From: Acidobacteriaceae bacterium | GTDB lineage: Bacteria; Acidobacteriota; Terriglobia; Terriglobales; Acidobacteriaceae | Assembly: GCA_027449545.1 (NCBI GenBank) | Contig: DAIDLI010000118.1 | Span: 1-64,000, forward strand | Direction of reading: 5' to 3' | Length of the DNA stretch: 64,000 nt | Part shown: positions 1-8,425 of the stretch, one piece after another | Layout: every line of letters starts with the position of its first letter | How positions within the stretch are numbered: position 1 is the stretch's first letter | Program-made: the position numbers and the translations under genes | Notes under the pieces: model-generated | Databases searched by the model: none | The model's input: only the letters and a program-made list of their open reading frames with translations | What the model was told of the DNA's origin: nothing

Positions 1-2677
1 GGAAGGCGACCGCATCCTTGTCCATATCGATGCGCGGGAACGACGGGAACTGGTTAAAGCTGGCCAGAGACCCGTTGTAGTCGGTGTTATTGGGGTCCGG
101 CACGGCCATGCCTTTCCCGGTGAGCTGCTGCAGAGGTCCGCGCCCCGACATATCATCGCCGCACATATGACCGCGAGCGCAGGACATATTGCGGAGGAAG
201 ACGCCGACGACCGGGCCCGACTGCGTACCCGATTGCTGAATCGACACGCTAGCCGATTCTTCGCCCGATCCTCCTGACCCTCCAGACTCACTTCCCGCCC
301 TCGATTGGCCCTTGAAGACCACCATGCCATGGTTATTGATGGAAGGCTGGTTGTAGCTGTTGAAGACGATCGTCGACCCATCCCGAACGGGCGTCTGGTT
401 GTTCACGACCGTCTGGAAGTCGAGCTCGGCCCGCTCATGCACAACAAGATTGAGCGGCTCGGAGTCGCCGCCACCCGGCTCGGCATTTTCGGCTGTGAAG
501 ACCAGGGTCCCCGCCGCGGCGAGATCGGCTGCGGGAACGGAGAGGGTGATGGCCGTCTCCTCGATGGATTGAGGCGTTACGGTCACGGTGCCCGCCGTGC
601 TGCTCGTCATGGTCACGGTGGTGTCCGGAGTGAAGCCGGTGCCGTTCAACACCACGGTCAGGTTTGCGGTGCTGGTGGTGGCGCTGGTAGGCGATGCGGT
701 GCTTAGCTCAGGCTTGGGATTCGCCACCGCGACCTGAAGGGCGCTGGAGGTGCCTCCGCCCGGCCCCGGGTTGGTCACGCTCACATCCACCTGCCCGGTG
801 TGGGTGAGCGCCGTTGCGGGAACGGACACGGTGATTTCTGTGGGCGTGTAGGTGCTGGGAACCAGCGTGGAGTCCCCAAACAACACCGTGCTCTGATGGA
901 CAAAGCCGGAGCCGGTAAGAGTGAGTGTGGTGTTCTTGCTCAGCCGGATGGCGGATGATGGCGAGATTGCGCTCAGGGTTGGATCAGGGTTGGTGATCGT
1001 AAACACCAGCGCATTCGACGGGCCGCCTCCCGGAGTGGGATTGCTGACGAGAATCGGATATTCGCCGGCATCGAGCAGGTTTTCGGCAGGAACGGCGACG
1101 GTGATCTGCGTATCCGAAACTGCCGTGGGTATGAGCTGAGCACCGCCCAGGCTGACGACGCTGCCCTGGACGAAATTCGTGCCGGTGAGAATCAGATCAA
1201 AGGCTGCACTGCCCGCGGTGGCGCCATTCAGCGATAGAGTGGTCAGCGTCGGCACCGGGTTCTCGACCGTGAATTCGAGCGCGTTCGATTGGCCGCCGCC
1301 GGGTTCCGCTGTAACTACATCTACGGAGAGCGTACCGGTCTGGGCGAGGGCGGATTTCGGAACGACAACCGGGAGCTGTCCGGAATCGGTCGCAGTGGGA
1401 GTTAAGGTCAGGGATCCGAAGTGGACAGTGGTCTCTTCGGAGACGAAGCCGGAGCCGGTGAGATTGAGCGTCAGGTCGTCGCTGCCAACGAGCACTTTGG
1501 TAGCCGAGAGCGAGGCCAGCGAAGGCGCCGGATTTTTGACCGTGAACTGATGCTCATTGGAGGTGCCGCCGCCGGGGCCACCATTGGCCACGGTGACCTT
1601 GTCAATGGCGGATTTTCCGAAGGCCCTGCTCGGAACCATCACAATCGCCCGAGTCGAGGTGATTTCAGACGGCTCGAGGAGGTGGGGTCCAAAGTTCACC
1701 TTCATTCCAGGCGCAAATCCAGTTCCGGTGATCACCAGCGCCAGATCGGAGCTGTTCAACACAGCCTCTTCCACGGACAGGGAGGTGATGGTGGGCAGCG
1801 GATTGAGCACGGTAAAGCTGAGAGGGGCAGAGTTGCCTCCGCCGGGGCTTGGGTTCGCAACTGCGAGGTCCAGAACTTGCGCGGTGGTGAGCAGCGCATC
1901 GGGAATGGCTACGGTCAGGAGTGTGGGGCTCAGCGCGGTCACGGTCAGCGGCGTGCCGCCCAGTGTGACTACGCTGCTGGGCAGGAAGTTGCTTCCGGTG
2001 ACGTCGAGAGCTACAGCAGTGCTGTTCAGCAGCGTGCTCTCCATCGACAGCGCCGAAACCGCGGGCGCCGGATTGAGGACGCTGAAACTGACGGGCGTCG
2101 AGCTGCCTCCTCCGGGTCCGGGGTTCACTACCGCGAGGTCGAGAATCTGCGCTGTGGCGAGGAGCGCGTCGGGAATCCCTACGGTCAAATGGGTGGATGT
2201 GAAGGAACTGGGTTTCAGAACCGAGTCGCCCAGCTTGACCGCGCTGGTGGAAACAAAATTGGATCCGGTGACGTCCAGCGAGAGCGAAGTGCTGTTGAGC
2301 AGCACTTGAGATTGCGACAGGCTGGATACGGCGGGCACGGGATTCTTGATGGTAAACGGGAGCGGCGCTGAGGTCGGGCTGCCGGTGACGGCCACGTTCA
2401 CCACCCCGGCATTGGCAACTGCCGAACTGGGAACCGTCACTTGCAGAAGAACGGATGTCGCAACGCTCGGCGTCAGCGTCTGGCCGGCGAAGACGACCTT
2501 GGTTTCAGGTCTGAAGTTGGAACCGCTCACAAGCAGGGTGAAGTCCTTGCTGCCCGCGGTGACTTCAGACGGCGTGAGGGTGGAGACGGTATAGAGGCCT
2601 GGGCTTGAACTGCATCCAGTGAGGAGTGCAATTGCAAAGCCAATCAGCAATGCAAGGAACCTCCCTCGAGTGTGCAT
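1..2677 (-). CDS. IPT/TIG-repeat surface lipoprotein (partial, C-terminus beyond left edge)
   Basis: The frame is open from an ATG at 2677 to the window edge (892 codons), so the C-terminus is missing. AGGAGA lies just upstream of the ATG. The N-terminus is a lipoprotein signal ending in the lipobox LLTGC followed by SSS. Eight tandem units of about 90 residues follow; most end with NPxPGGGxSNxLxFTVxNPxP and start again with xLS, and each contains a GSxF or GTxF turn, as in IPT/TIG immunoglobulin-like domains. After the repeats a distinct region rich in G and S leads into a sequence with four cysteines or more (around CARGHMCGDD). Such proteins are normally exported and used for carbohydrate binding or surface display. 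The specific ligand cannot be inferred. It is transcribed away from the FecR-like gene to its right. Confidence 0.85.
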   Translation of the reverse strand, partial: MHTRGRFLALLIGFAIALLTGCSSSPGLYTVSTLTPSEVTAGSKDFTLLVSGSNFRPETKVVFAGQTLTPSVATSVLLQVTVPSSAVANAGVVNVAVTGSPTSAPLPFTIKNPVPAVSSLSQSQVLLNSTSLSLDVTGSNFVSTSAVKLGDSVLKPSSFTSTHLTVGIPDALLATAQILDLAVVNPGPGGGSSTPVSFSVLNPAPAVSALSMESTLLNSTAVALDVTGSNFLPSSVVTLGGTPLTVTALSPTLLTVAIPDALLTTAQVLDLAVANPSPGGGNSAPLSFTVLNPLPTITSLSVEEAVLNSSDLALVITGTGFAPGMKVNFGPHLLEPSEITSTRAIVMVPSRAFGKSAIDKVTVANGGPGGGTSNEHQFTVKNPAPSLASLSATKVLVGSDDLTLNLTGSGFVSEETTVHFGSLTLTPTATDSGQLPVVVPKSALAQTGTLSVDVVTAEPGGGQSNALEFTVENPVPTLTTLSLNGATAGSAAFDLILTGTNFVQGSVVSLGGAQLIPTAVSDTQITVAVPAENLLDAGEYPILVSNPTPGGGPSNALVFTITNPDPTLSAISPSSAIRLSKNTTLTLTGSGFVHQSTVLFGDSTLVPSTYTPTEITVSVPATALTHTGQVDVSVTNPGPGGGTSSALQVAVANPKPELSTASPTSATTSTANLTVVLNGTGFTPDTTVTMTSSTAGTVTVTPQSIEETAITLSVPAADLAAAGTLVFTAENAEPGGGDSEPLNLVVHERAELDFQTVVNNQTPVRDGSTIVFNSYNQPSINNHGMVVFKGQSRAGSESGGSGGSGEESASVSIQQSGTQSGPVVGVFLRNMSCARGHMCGDDMSGRGPLQQLTGKGMAVPDPNNTDYNGSLASFNQFPSFPRIDMDKDAVAF

Positions 2678-3046
2678 AATGACTTTCTCCTATCGTTGCA
2701 ATCGGAAAGCAATCCGGTGGGAGGAGCTGTGAGAGGTACGGCGGGCATGTCTTCCCTACGGTGCAATATTGAAGTGCACGAGGCACACCAATGTTTAGCA
2801 GCAGGAAACCTCGTTGTTTTCAATTGGTTGGTGCTCGCGCTCTGGCGGACGTGGCGCTATTTTCGTAAAAAGTTTTGAACGAGTGTTCGAGTCTTTGAAC
2901 AAGGAAGGTACGGCGGGCGAGGCGGTCTGCAGCCATGACAGGTCTGCAAATGCTTTGATTTCACGCGATCCGGTATTCTGAGCCACCAAAACTTTTTCTG
3001 CGTTTCCGGATTTATACAGGTGGTGAGAAAAAACGAGGAAAATCCG
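2678..3046. other. Divergent intergenic region
   Basis: This 369-base gap separates the minus-strand lipoprotein from the plus-strand FecR-like gene, so it must carry both promoters. A TATACA hexamer at 3013-3018 is a possible -10 for the rightward gene, without a convincing -35. The string GGTACGGCGGGC occurs twice (near 2735 and 2907). I see no coding region or RNA gene. Confidence 0.4.
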
Positions 3047-4165
3047 ATGAAAACCTGGAGGATTACAACCGCGATCGCCACATTGCTGGGCATAGGCACG
3101 TTGATTGCGCCCGCGATTGCCACCGGGCAAGAGACTGCGCAGAACGTGGAACCGGCTCGTCCCGGTGCGGTGAACTACGTAGAGGGTGTCGCCTATCTGG
3201 ATGGCAGCCCGCTGCAGCAGAAGGATGTGGGCACCGCAGCCATGGAAGCAGGCCAGGAGATTCGCACCAGCGAAGGTAAGGTCGAAATCCTGCTCAACCC
3301 CGGCATTTACCTGCGGATGGACAGCAACAGCGCGGTGAAGATGATCTCGCCGTCGTTAACTCCGACGATCGTCGAGCTGGAGCACGGCCACGCTTCTGTA
3401 GAAGTGGACCAGCTTCTGAAAGAGAATGTCGTACAGATTTTGGACAATGGCGTCCGAACGCAGGTGGTGAAGACCGGCTATTACGAGTTCAACGGCAACA
3501 GTCCCATGGCGCGCGTCTTCAAAGGACAGGCGGAGGTCGAGTACCGGCCGCACAAATGGGAGAAGGTGAAGGGCAACCACGAGCTGGTGCTCCTTCCCAA
3601 CGCACATGAGAAGGCTCGCAAGTTCCATCCCGATATGGCGGAAGATCCGCTGATGGCCTGGAGCAAGCTGCGCTCGCAGTACCTGGCTGAAGAGAATCAG
3701 CAGATCGCCTCGAACTACTACGGCGGCGGCTACGATCCCGGCTGGTACTGGGATCCGTACGGACCGGGCTACACCTTCGTCGGGATGAGTCCTTTCTATA
3801 GTCCCTTCGGTTGGGGCTACTACCCCATGGGTTGGGGCGGCGGCTGGGGCTGGGGCGGTGGCTGGGGCCCGGGCTACTACGGTGGTTATTACGGCGGCGG
3901 CTACTATGGCGGGCGCGATTTCGATGGCGACGGTGGGGCAGCATACGGAGGTCAGGGCTTCCGCGCAATCGGTAACGGACGCTTCATCGGCGGCCGAGGC
4001 GCGGGCTTCCGCGGTGCGGGCGGCTACCACGGCGTGGGCGGTTTCCATGCTGCCGGCGGCGGATTCCATGGCGGTGGCATGGGCGGCGGTTTTCATGGAG
4101 GCGGGATCGGCGGTGGGGGCTTCCACGGAGGCATGGGCGGCGGAGGCTTCCACGGAGGACGCTAA
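3047..4165 (+). CDS. Exported FecR-domain protein with Gly/His/Phe-rich tail
   Basis: A 372-residue protein. I chose the ATG at 3047, preceded by GAGGAA, because it places a signal peptide (MKTWRITTAIATLL...APAIA) at the N-terminus; an in-frame GTG at 3020 is less likely. Residues of about 40-165 resemble the FecR periplasmic fold, a beta-rich domain with EGKVEILLNPGIYLRMDSNS followed by VELEHGHASVEV. From about residue 225 the sequence turns into aromatic/glycine repeats (YYGGGY, GWGGGWGWGG) and then GGGFHGG-type repeats to the end, a low-complexity tail typical of surface or matrix proteins. There is no sigma factor or TonB receptor next to it, so the classical FecR signalling role is not supported. 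A strong terminator follows directly. Confidence 0.8.
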   Translation: MKTWRITTAIATLLGIGTLIAPAIATGQETAQNVEPARPGAVNYVEGVAYLDGSPLQQKDVGTAAMEAGQEIRTSEGKVEILLNPGIYLRMDSNSAVKMISPSLTPTIVELEHGHASVEVDQLLKENVVQILDNGVRTQVVKTGYYEFNGNSPMARVFKGQAEVEYRPHKWEKVKGNHELVLLPNAHEKARKFHPDMAEDPLMAWSKLRSQYLAEENQQIASNYYGGGYDPGWYWDPYGPGYTFVGMSPFYSPFGWGYYPMGWGGGWGWGGGWGPGYYGGYYGGGYYGGRDFDGDGGAAYGGQGFRAIGNGRFIGGRGAGFRGAGGYHGVGGFHAAGGGFHGGGMGGGFHGGGIGGGGFHGGMGGGGFHGGR

Positions 4166-4207
4166 CCGCCAGAGAAGAATCCTGCAGTAAATTCTTTCTG
4201 CGTTCAC

Positions 4208-4249
4208 GATCCGGGTGAGGACGAATCCTCTCCCGGGTCCTTTTTTTTT
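4208..4249 (+). terminator. Rho-independent terminator after the FecR-like gene
   Basis: GATCCGGGTGAGGA pairs with TCCTCTCCCGGGTC (one mismatch) across the loop CGAA and is followed by nine T residues. Confidence 0.9.
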
Positions 4250-4446
4250 GAGCACTTTGCCGGCTTCTTTCCACGCAGATCATTGAAATACGGCGGCCAT
4301 TTAGGGAATATCTCGCGGATTTGCACAGGTACTTCCTCGGTTTCAAACCACAAAAACCACAGAATTGTGTATTCTGTGATTGCACCCGTTCCTCCGCCGA
4401 ACCGCTCGACCCGGCGCCCGAACCAATTCAGCCACGAGGAAACCTG

Positions 4447-5625
4447 ATGATCCGCAAAACCCGGCTCTACACTCCTGGTCCGACGCCACTGCTGCCCGCC
4501 GCGCAGTTCGCGATGGCCGCCGCCGACATGCACCACCGCACCCCTGAGTTCCGCGCCCTGTTCCAGAAGGTGCTGGCCCAGCTCAAGGTCTTCGTCGGCA
4601 CCAAGAACGATGTGCTGCTGCTCTCCAGCTCGGGAACCGGTGCCATGGAGGCTTCGGTGTCGAACCTGACCTCGCCTGGCGATCCGGTGCTGGTGCTCAC
4701 TGCCGGCAAGTTTGGCGAGCGCTGGGTAAGCCTGGTGAAGGCCTTCGGCTGCAAGCCGGATGTGGTTTCCGCACCCTATGGCGAGACCTTCGACATGGCC
4801 GAGGTGCGCAAGGCTCTCAAGCCCGCGCACAAGGCGATCTACGTGCAGGCCAACGAAACCTCCACGACCGTGCGCCACGACATTCAAGCGATCGCCAAGC
4901 TGCGCGACGAGATCGCGCCGGAGACGATCCTGGTGGTGGACGGCATCACCGGTCTGGGCACCACGCATTTCGACGTGGACGGCTGGGGCGTGGACATCAT
5001 CATCGGCGGCTCGCAGAAGGCGGTGATGATTCCTCCGGGTTTGGCTTACCTGAGCGTGAGCGAGCGGGCCTGGGCGGCGATGGAGAAGAGCACCAATCCG
5101 CGCTTCTACTTCGACCTGCGCAAGGAGCGCAAGAACGCCAAGAACGGCGAGAGCGCCTATACGCCCGCGGTGGCGCTGATCGCCGCGCTGGGCGCGGCTC
5201 TGGACTACATCGCCGGGCAGGCCGGCGGCGATCTCGAGAAGGGCCGCATCGCGCTGGTCAACAACGCCGAGGTGAACGCAGCCGCTACCCGCGCGGGCTT
5301 GCAGGCGCTGGGTTTCAAGCTGTTCGCGCCTACCGCGCCCGGCGCCGCCGCCACCGCCGTCTCCGTGCCGGAGGGCATGGATTCGGGGGATGTGGTCAAG
5401 GCGCTCAAGAGCCGCTTTGCCATCGTGCCCGCCAACGGCCAGGGCGAGATGAAGGGTAAGATCTTCCGGGTTGCGCACCTTGGTTTCTTCGATTACCTCG
5501 ACACCATTGCGCTGATCGGCGCCATGGAACACATCGCGAAGGACACGCTCGGCCTGAAGGTTGAGTTCGGCCAGGGCGTGGCGGCGGCACAGAAGGTGTT
5601 TGCAGAGGCTGCCGCGAAAAGCTAG
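4447..5625 (+). CDS. Class V pyridoxal-phosphate aminotransferase (alanine/serine-glyoxylate type; possible phosphoserine aminotransferase)
   Basis: A 392-residue fold-type I aminotransferase of class V. The start ATG at 4447 follows AGGAAACCTG. The N-terminal YTPGPTP motif is characteristic of the alanine-glyoxylate/serine-pyruvate branch. D165 in VVDGITG should contact the pyridine nitrogen, and K191 in GGSQKAVMIPPGL is the expected Schiff-base lysine. The next gene, 94 bases downstream on the same strand, is SerA, which makes 3-phosphohydroxypyruvate. Class V enzymes of this branch replace SerC in some lineages, so a role as phosphoserine aminotransferase is a reasonable inference from context; serine-glyoxylate or alanine-glyoxylate transamination is the alternative. 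Confidence 0.85.
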   Translation: MIRKTRLYTPGPTPLLPAAQFAMAAADMHHRTPEFRALFQKVLAQLKVFVGTKNDVLLLSSSGTGAMEASVSNLTSPGDPVLVLTAGKFGERWVSLVKAFGCKPDVVSAPYGETFDMAEVRKALKPAHKAIYVQANETSTTVRHDIQAIAKLRDEIAPETILVVDGITGLGTTHFDVDGWGVDIIIGGSQKAVMIPPGLAYLSVSERAWAAMEKSTNPRFYFDLRKERKNAKNGESAYTPAVALIAALGAALDYIAGQAGGDLEKGRIALVNNAEVNAAATRAGLQALGFKLFAPTAPGAAATAVSVPEGMDSGDVVKALKSRFAIVPANGQGEMKGKIFRVAHLGFFDYLDTIALIGAMEHIAKDTLGLKVEFGQGVAAAQKVFAEAAAKS

Positions 5626-5703
5626 CAGCTTGCAGCCGGTGGCCAGCAGCTCGGATGTGCCTGAGAGAAAGCTACTGGCTGCCGGCTGCTGGCTAGAGGC
5701 TGA
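5623..5703. repeat. Imperfect inverted repeat between aminotransferase and serA
   Basis: CAGCTTGCAGCCGG...GGCCAGCAGC on the left is mirrored by GCTACTGGCTGCCGGC...TGCTGGCTAG on the right, forming an imperfect GC-rich hairpin across most of the gap. It could be a terminator or attenuator without a T-run, or a dispersed intergenic repeat. Confidence 0.5.
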
Positions 5704-5718
5704 ACCAACGAGGAATCC

Positions 5719-7536
5719 ATGGCAGAACTCACGTTCGGCGAAAAGCTGCTGATCGCGCGCAAGCAGCTTGACCTGTATCAATACCAGATGGCGGAGCGGC
5801 TGGGAGTTCATCCCAATTCGCTGACGAAGTACGAGCGGGGCGAGGGCAAGCCGCATGCGGCGGTGGTGCGCATGTTCGACCTGCTGTGCGCGCAGCATGG
5901 CATCAAATTCGATGAATACGCATCCGGCGAAACAGATAAGGGAGAGGCAATGAAGATCGTTCTGGCGGAGAAGGTTTCTCCCGCGACGCTGGCAGTGTTT
6001 GCGGCGGAGCAGGGTTGGGAAGTGAAAACGCACGACCAGCTCAGCGAAGGCCTGCCGGCCGCGCTGGCCGAGGCCGATGCGCTGGTGGTGCGCTCGGCGG
6101 TGCAGGTGGATGACGCGCTGCTGGAGCACGCGCCCAAGCTGCGGGTGATCGGCCGCGCCGGCGTGGGCGTCGACAACATCGACACCGACGCGGCAACGCG
6201 CCGCGGCATCGTGGTGATGAACACGCCCGGCGCCAACGCCATCGCGGTGGCGGAGCTGACGCTCTGCCTGATGATCGCGCTGGCCCGCAAGCTTCCCGCG
6301 GCCAATGCGTCGATGCACGCCGGCCGGTGGGAGAAGAAGTCGCTGCAAGGCACCGAGCTGCGCGGCAAGACGCTGGGCATCCTCGGCCTGGGGCGCATCG
6401 GCCTCGAAGTGGCCAGGCGCGCTCGCGGTTTTGGCATGGAGATTGTCGGCAGCGATCCCTTTGTTTCGCCTGCTGTCGCACGCGAGAACGGCATTGTTCT
6501 GGTTCCGGTGGAAGAGCTCTTCGCGAAGGCGGACTATCTTACGCTGCACGTAGGTCTGACGCAGCAGACGCAGGGCATCATCAACACCAAGACGCTGGCC
6601 ACCATGAAGAAGGGTGTGCGCATTATCAACTGCGCGCGCGGCGAACTGGTGGAGGAAGCGACCCTGGTCGAAGCGTTGAAGAGCGGCCAGGTTGGCGGTG
6701 CGGCGCTCGACGTGCTGACCGAGGAGCCGCCCAAGAACTCGCCTTTCTTCGGGCTGGACAATGTAATCCTGACGCCGCACATCGCCGGCTCGACCAACGA
6801 GGCGCAGGAGGCAGTGGGTATTCAGATCGCGCGCCAGGTGCGCGAGTACCTGAAGCTGGGTGTGGTGCAGAACGCAGTCAACCTGCCCTCGCTCAGCCAC
6901 GAAGAGTACCTGCAACTTGCGCCTTACATCGATCTGGCCGGGCGGCTCGGCTCCTTCCTGGCGCAGGCGGGCAAAGGCGGCATCGAGTCCATCCACCTGG
7001 TCTACGGCGGCACGCTGGCCGAGGCCAAGACCGAGCTGATCCGCAACGCGGCCATCGCCGGGTTGCTGGAAGGTTCGGAGAACGTGAACCGCATCAACGC
7101 AGCGGCCGTAGCGCAGGAGCGCGGCATTCGCGTCCATGAGGAGAAGCAGGAAAGCCATCGCGGCGGCGCTGCCACGGTGCTGACCATCGAACTGCACACG
7201 ACCGCGGGCAGCAGCCGCGCCTCGGCCACCGTGATTCACGGCGAGCAGCCGCGCCTGCTGGAGTTCGACGGCATCGACGTGGAGGCTCCGCTGGAGGGGA
7301 CGCTGATCGTGTGCCGCAACATCGACGTCCCCGGCGTCATCGGGCGGATCGGCACCATCCTGGGCGAGCACGGCGTCAACATCGCCAACTTCGCCCTGGG
7401 TCGTGAGCGCGCCGGCAATCAGCCGGTCAAGGCGGTCTCGGTGGTGCAGGTGGATACGCCGGTTCCCTCTAAGGTGCTGGAAGTGCTGCACACCATGGAA
7501 GCAATGCTGGAAGCCCGGCTGGTGAAGTTGGGATAG
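5719..7536 (+). CDS. serA: D-3-phosphoglycerate dehydrogenase SerA with in-frame N-terminal XRE-type HTH domain
   Basis: The reading frame encodes 605 residues. Residues 78-605, from the ATG at 5950 (MKIVLAEK), form a complete long-type SerA of 528 residues: a substrate domain, an NAD-binding Rossmann motif LGILGLGRIG, a catalytic Arg in NCARGELVEE, Glu in DVLTEEPP, His in LTPHIAGST, the intervening domain and a C-terminal ACT domain (DVPGVIGRIGTILGEHGVNI). It oxidises 3-phosphoglycerate, the first step of serine synthesis, and ACT domains usually bind serine. Residues 1-77 read as a small XRE-like helix-turn-helix (QMAERLGVHPNSLTKYERGEG) with no stop before SerA. Both ATGs have plausible ribosome sites: GAGGAATCC before 5719 and GGGAGAGGCA before 5950. 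The locus therefore makes either an HTH-SerA fusion, SerA alone by internal initiation, or both. Confidence 0.9.
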   Translation: MAELTFGEKLLIARKQLDLYQYQMAERLGVHPNSLTKYERGEGKPHAAVVRMFDLLCAQHGIKFDEYASGETDKGEAMKIVLAEKVSPATLAVFAAEQGWEVKTHDQLSEGLPAALAEADALVVRSAVQVDDALLEHAPKLRVIGRAGVGVDNIDTDAATRRGIVVMNTPGANAIAVAELTLCLMIALARKLPAANASMHAGRWEKKSLQGTELRGKTLGILGLGRIGLEVARRARGFGMEIVGSDPFVSPAVARENGIVLVPVEELFAKADYLTLHVGLTQQTQGIINTKTLATMKKGVRIINCARGELVEEATLVEALKSGQVGGAALDVLTEEPPKNSPFFGLDNVILTPHIAGSTNEAQEAVGIQIARQVREYLKLGVVQNAVNLPSLSHEEYLQLAPYIDLAGRLGSFLAQAGKGGIESIHLVYGGTLAEAKTELIRNAAIAGLLEGSENVNRINAAAVAQERGIRVHEEKQESHRGGAATVLTIELHTTAGSSRASATVIHGEQPRLLEFDGIDVEAPLEGTLIVCRNIDVPGVIGRIGTILGEHGVNIANFALGRERAGNQPVKAVSVVQVDTPVPSKVLEVLHTMEAMLEARLVKLG

Positions 7537-7691
7537 AAGCAGGGAACGAGGAGCGAGAACGCCTCTCTCCTCGTTCCGAGTCCCCGCCGTCTCGCAATCT
7601 TTGGCGCTCCACCTGCCCCGCAGGCGGGCGAGGCCTGGAACTGGCGTCCTGATCTTCGCGTATGATGACTGCGAAGCTCCTGGAGGTCCCG

Positions 7692-8261
7692 ATGCGCCTG
7701 CTCTACGAGTTCCTTATTCAGAGCCTGTGGATCGCCTTTCTCGCCTACTGGTTCCTCCTGGCCGCCAACGTGAAGAAGACGGAGCGGCTGGAACCCGCAG
7801 GTGCGCGCGCGCTGCGCCTGCTCCTGTTCGCCGCAGCGATCGTTCTGCTCTGTGCGCCGCTGCGGTTTACCTGGGTCGATGTGCGCCTGTGGCCAGCGAG
7901 CCGGCTGAGCTTTTTCGCTGGCGCGCTCATTACCCTGGCGGGCTTACTGTTCGCGGTGTGGGCGCGGGTGCATCTGGGCCGTAACTGGAGCCGCTCGGTC
8001 ACCATCAAGGAGGGCCATGAGTTGATCGTCACCGGGCCGTACGCGCTGGTCCGCCACCCGATCTACGCCGGGCTGCTGGCCGGCTTTGTGGGCACCGCGC
8101 TGGCCATCGGCGAGGTGCGCGGGGTGGTGGGGTTTGCGCTGGTGGCGATGGCGCTGCTGCTCAAGCTGAGGCTTGAAGAGAAGTGGATGCGGGAGCAGTT
8201 CGGGGCGGCTTACGCGGCCTATGCGGGGCGAGTGGCAGCGCTGGTGCCGGGAGTGCGGTAA
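7692..8261 (+). CDS. Isoprenylcysteine carboxyl methyltransferase (ICMT) family membrane protein
   Basis: A 189-residue integral membrane protein with about four to five hydrophobic segments. I chose the ATG at 7692 because GGAGG sits five bases upstream; an ATG at 7662 lies further out. The C-terminal half has the family signature GPYALVRHPIYAG followed, after a membrane segment, by EEKWMREQFGAAYAAY, which together make the S-adenosylmethionine site of ICMT/PEMT-like methyltransferases. Bacterial members are widespread and their substrates mostly unknown, so the natural substrate is not predicted. Confidence 0.85.
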   Translation: MRLLYEFLIQSLWIAFLAYWFLLAANVKKTERLEPAGARALRLLLFAAAIVLLCAPLRFTWVDVRLWPASRLSFFAGALITLAGLLFAVWARVHLGRNWSRSVTIKEGHELIVTGPYALVRHPIYAGLLAGFVGTALAIGEVRGVVGFALVAMALLLKLRLEEKWMREQFGAAYAAYAGRVAALVPGVR

Positions 8262-8425
8262 GCAGCGGGTCTTCGGAGTTCGAGGCTGCCAGGTGCACAA
8301 GGCGAGACCGCGAGGGGCGGGATTCTCTGCCCTCCCGAGGGTTCTGGCGCAACTATTCCAGGCGGTTGCTGTCCGTATCTTATAACGAGCAGTCCATCTC
8401 CTGTTGTGCTTCGCCGGTGACTTTC

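Noticed and set aside
1421-2371. Plus-strand open frame inside the IPT/TIG lipoprotein
   Set aside because: The minus-strand frame carries signal peptide and repeated domains; the plus-strand frame only mirrors the repeats.
4204-7491. Very long minus-strand open frame (about 1,095 codons) opposite the aminotransferase and serA
   Set aside because: It is antisense to two well-supported genes, is rich in His, Arg, Gln and Ala without motifs, and follows their codon structure; a typical high-GC shadow.
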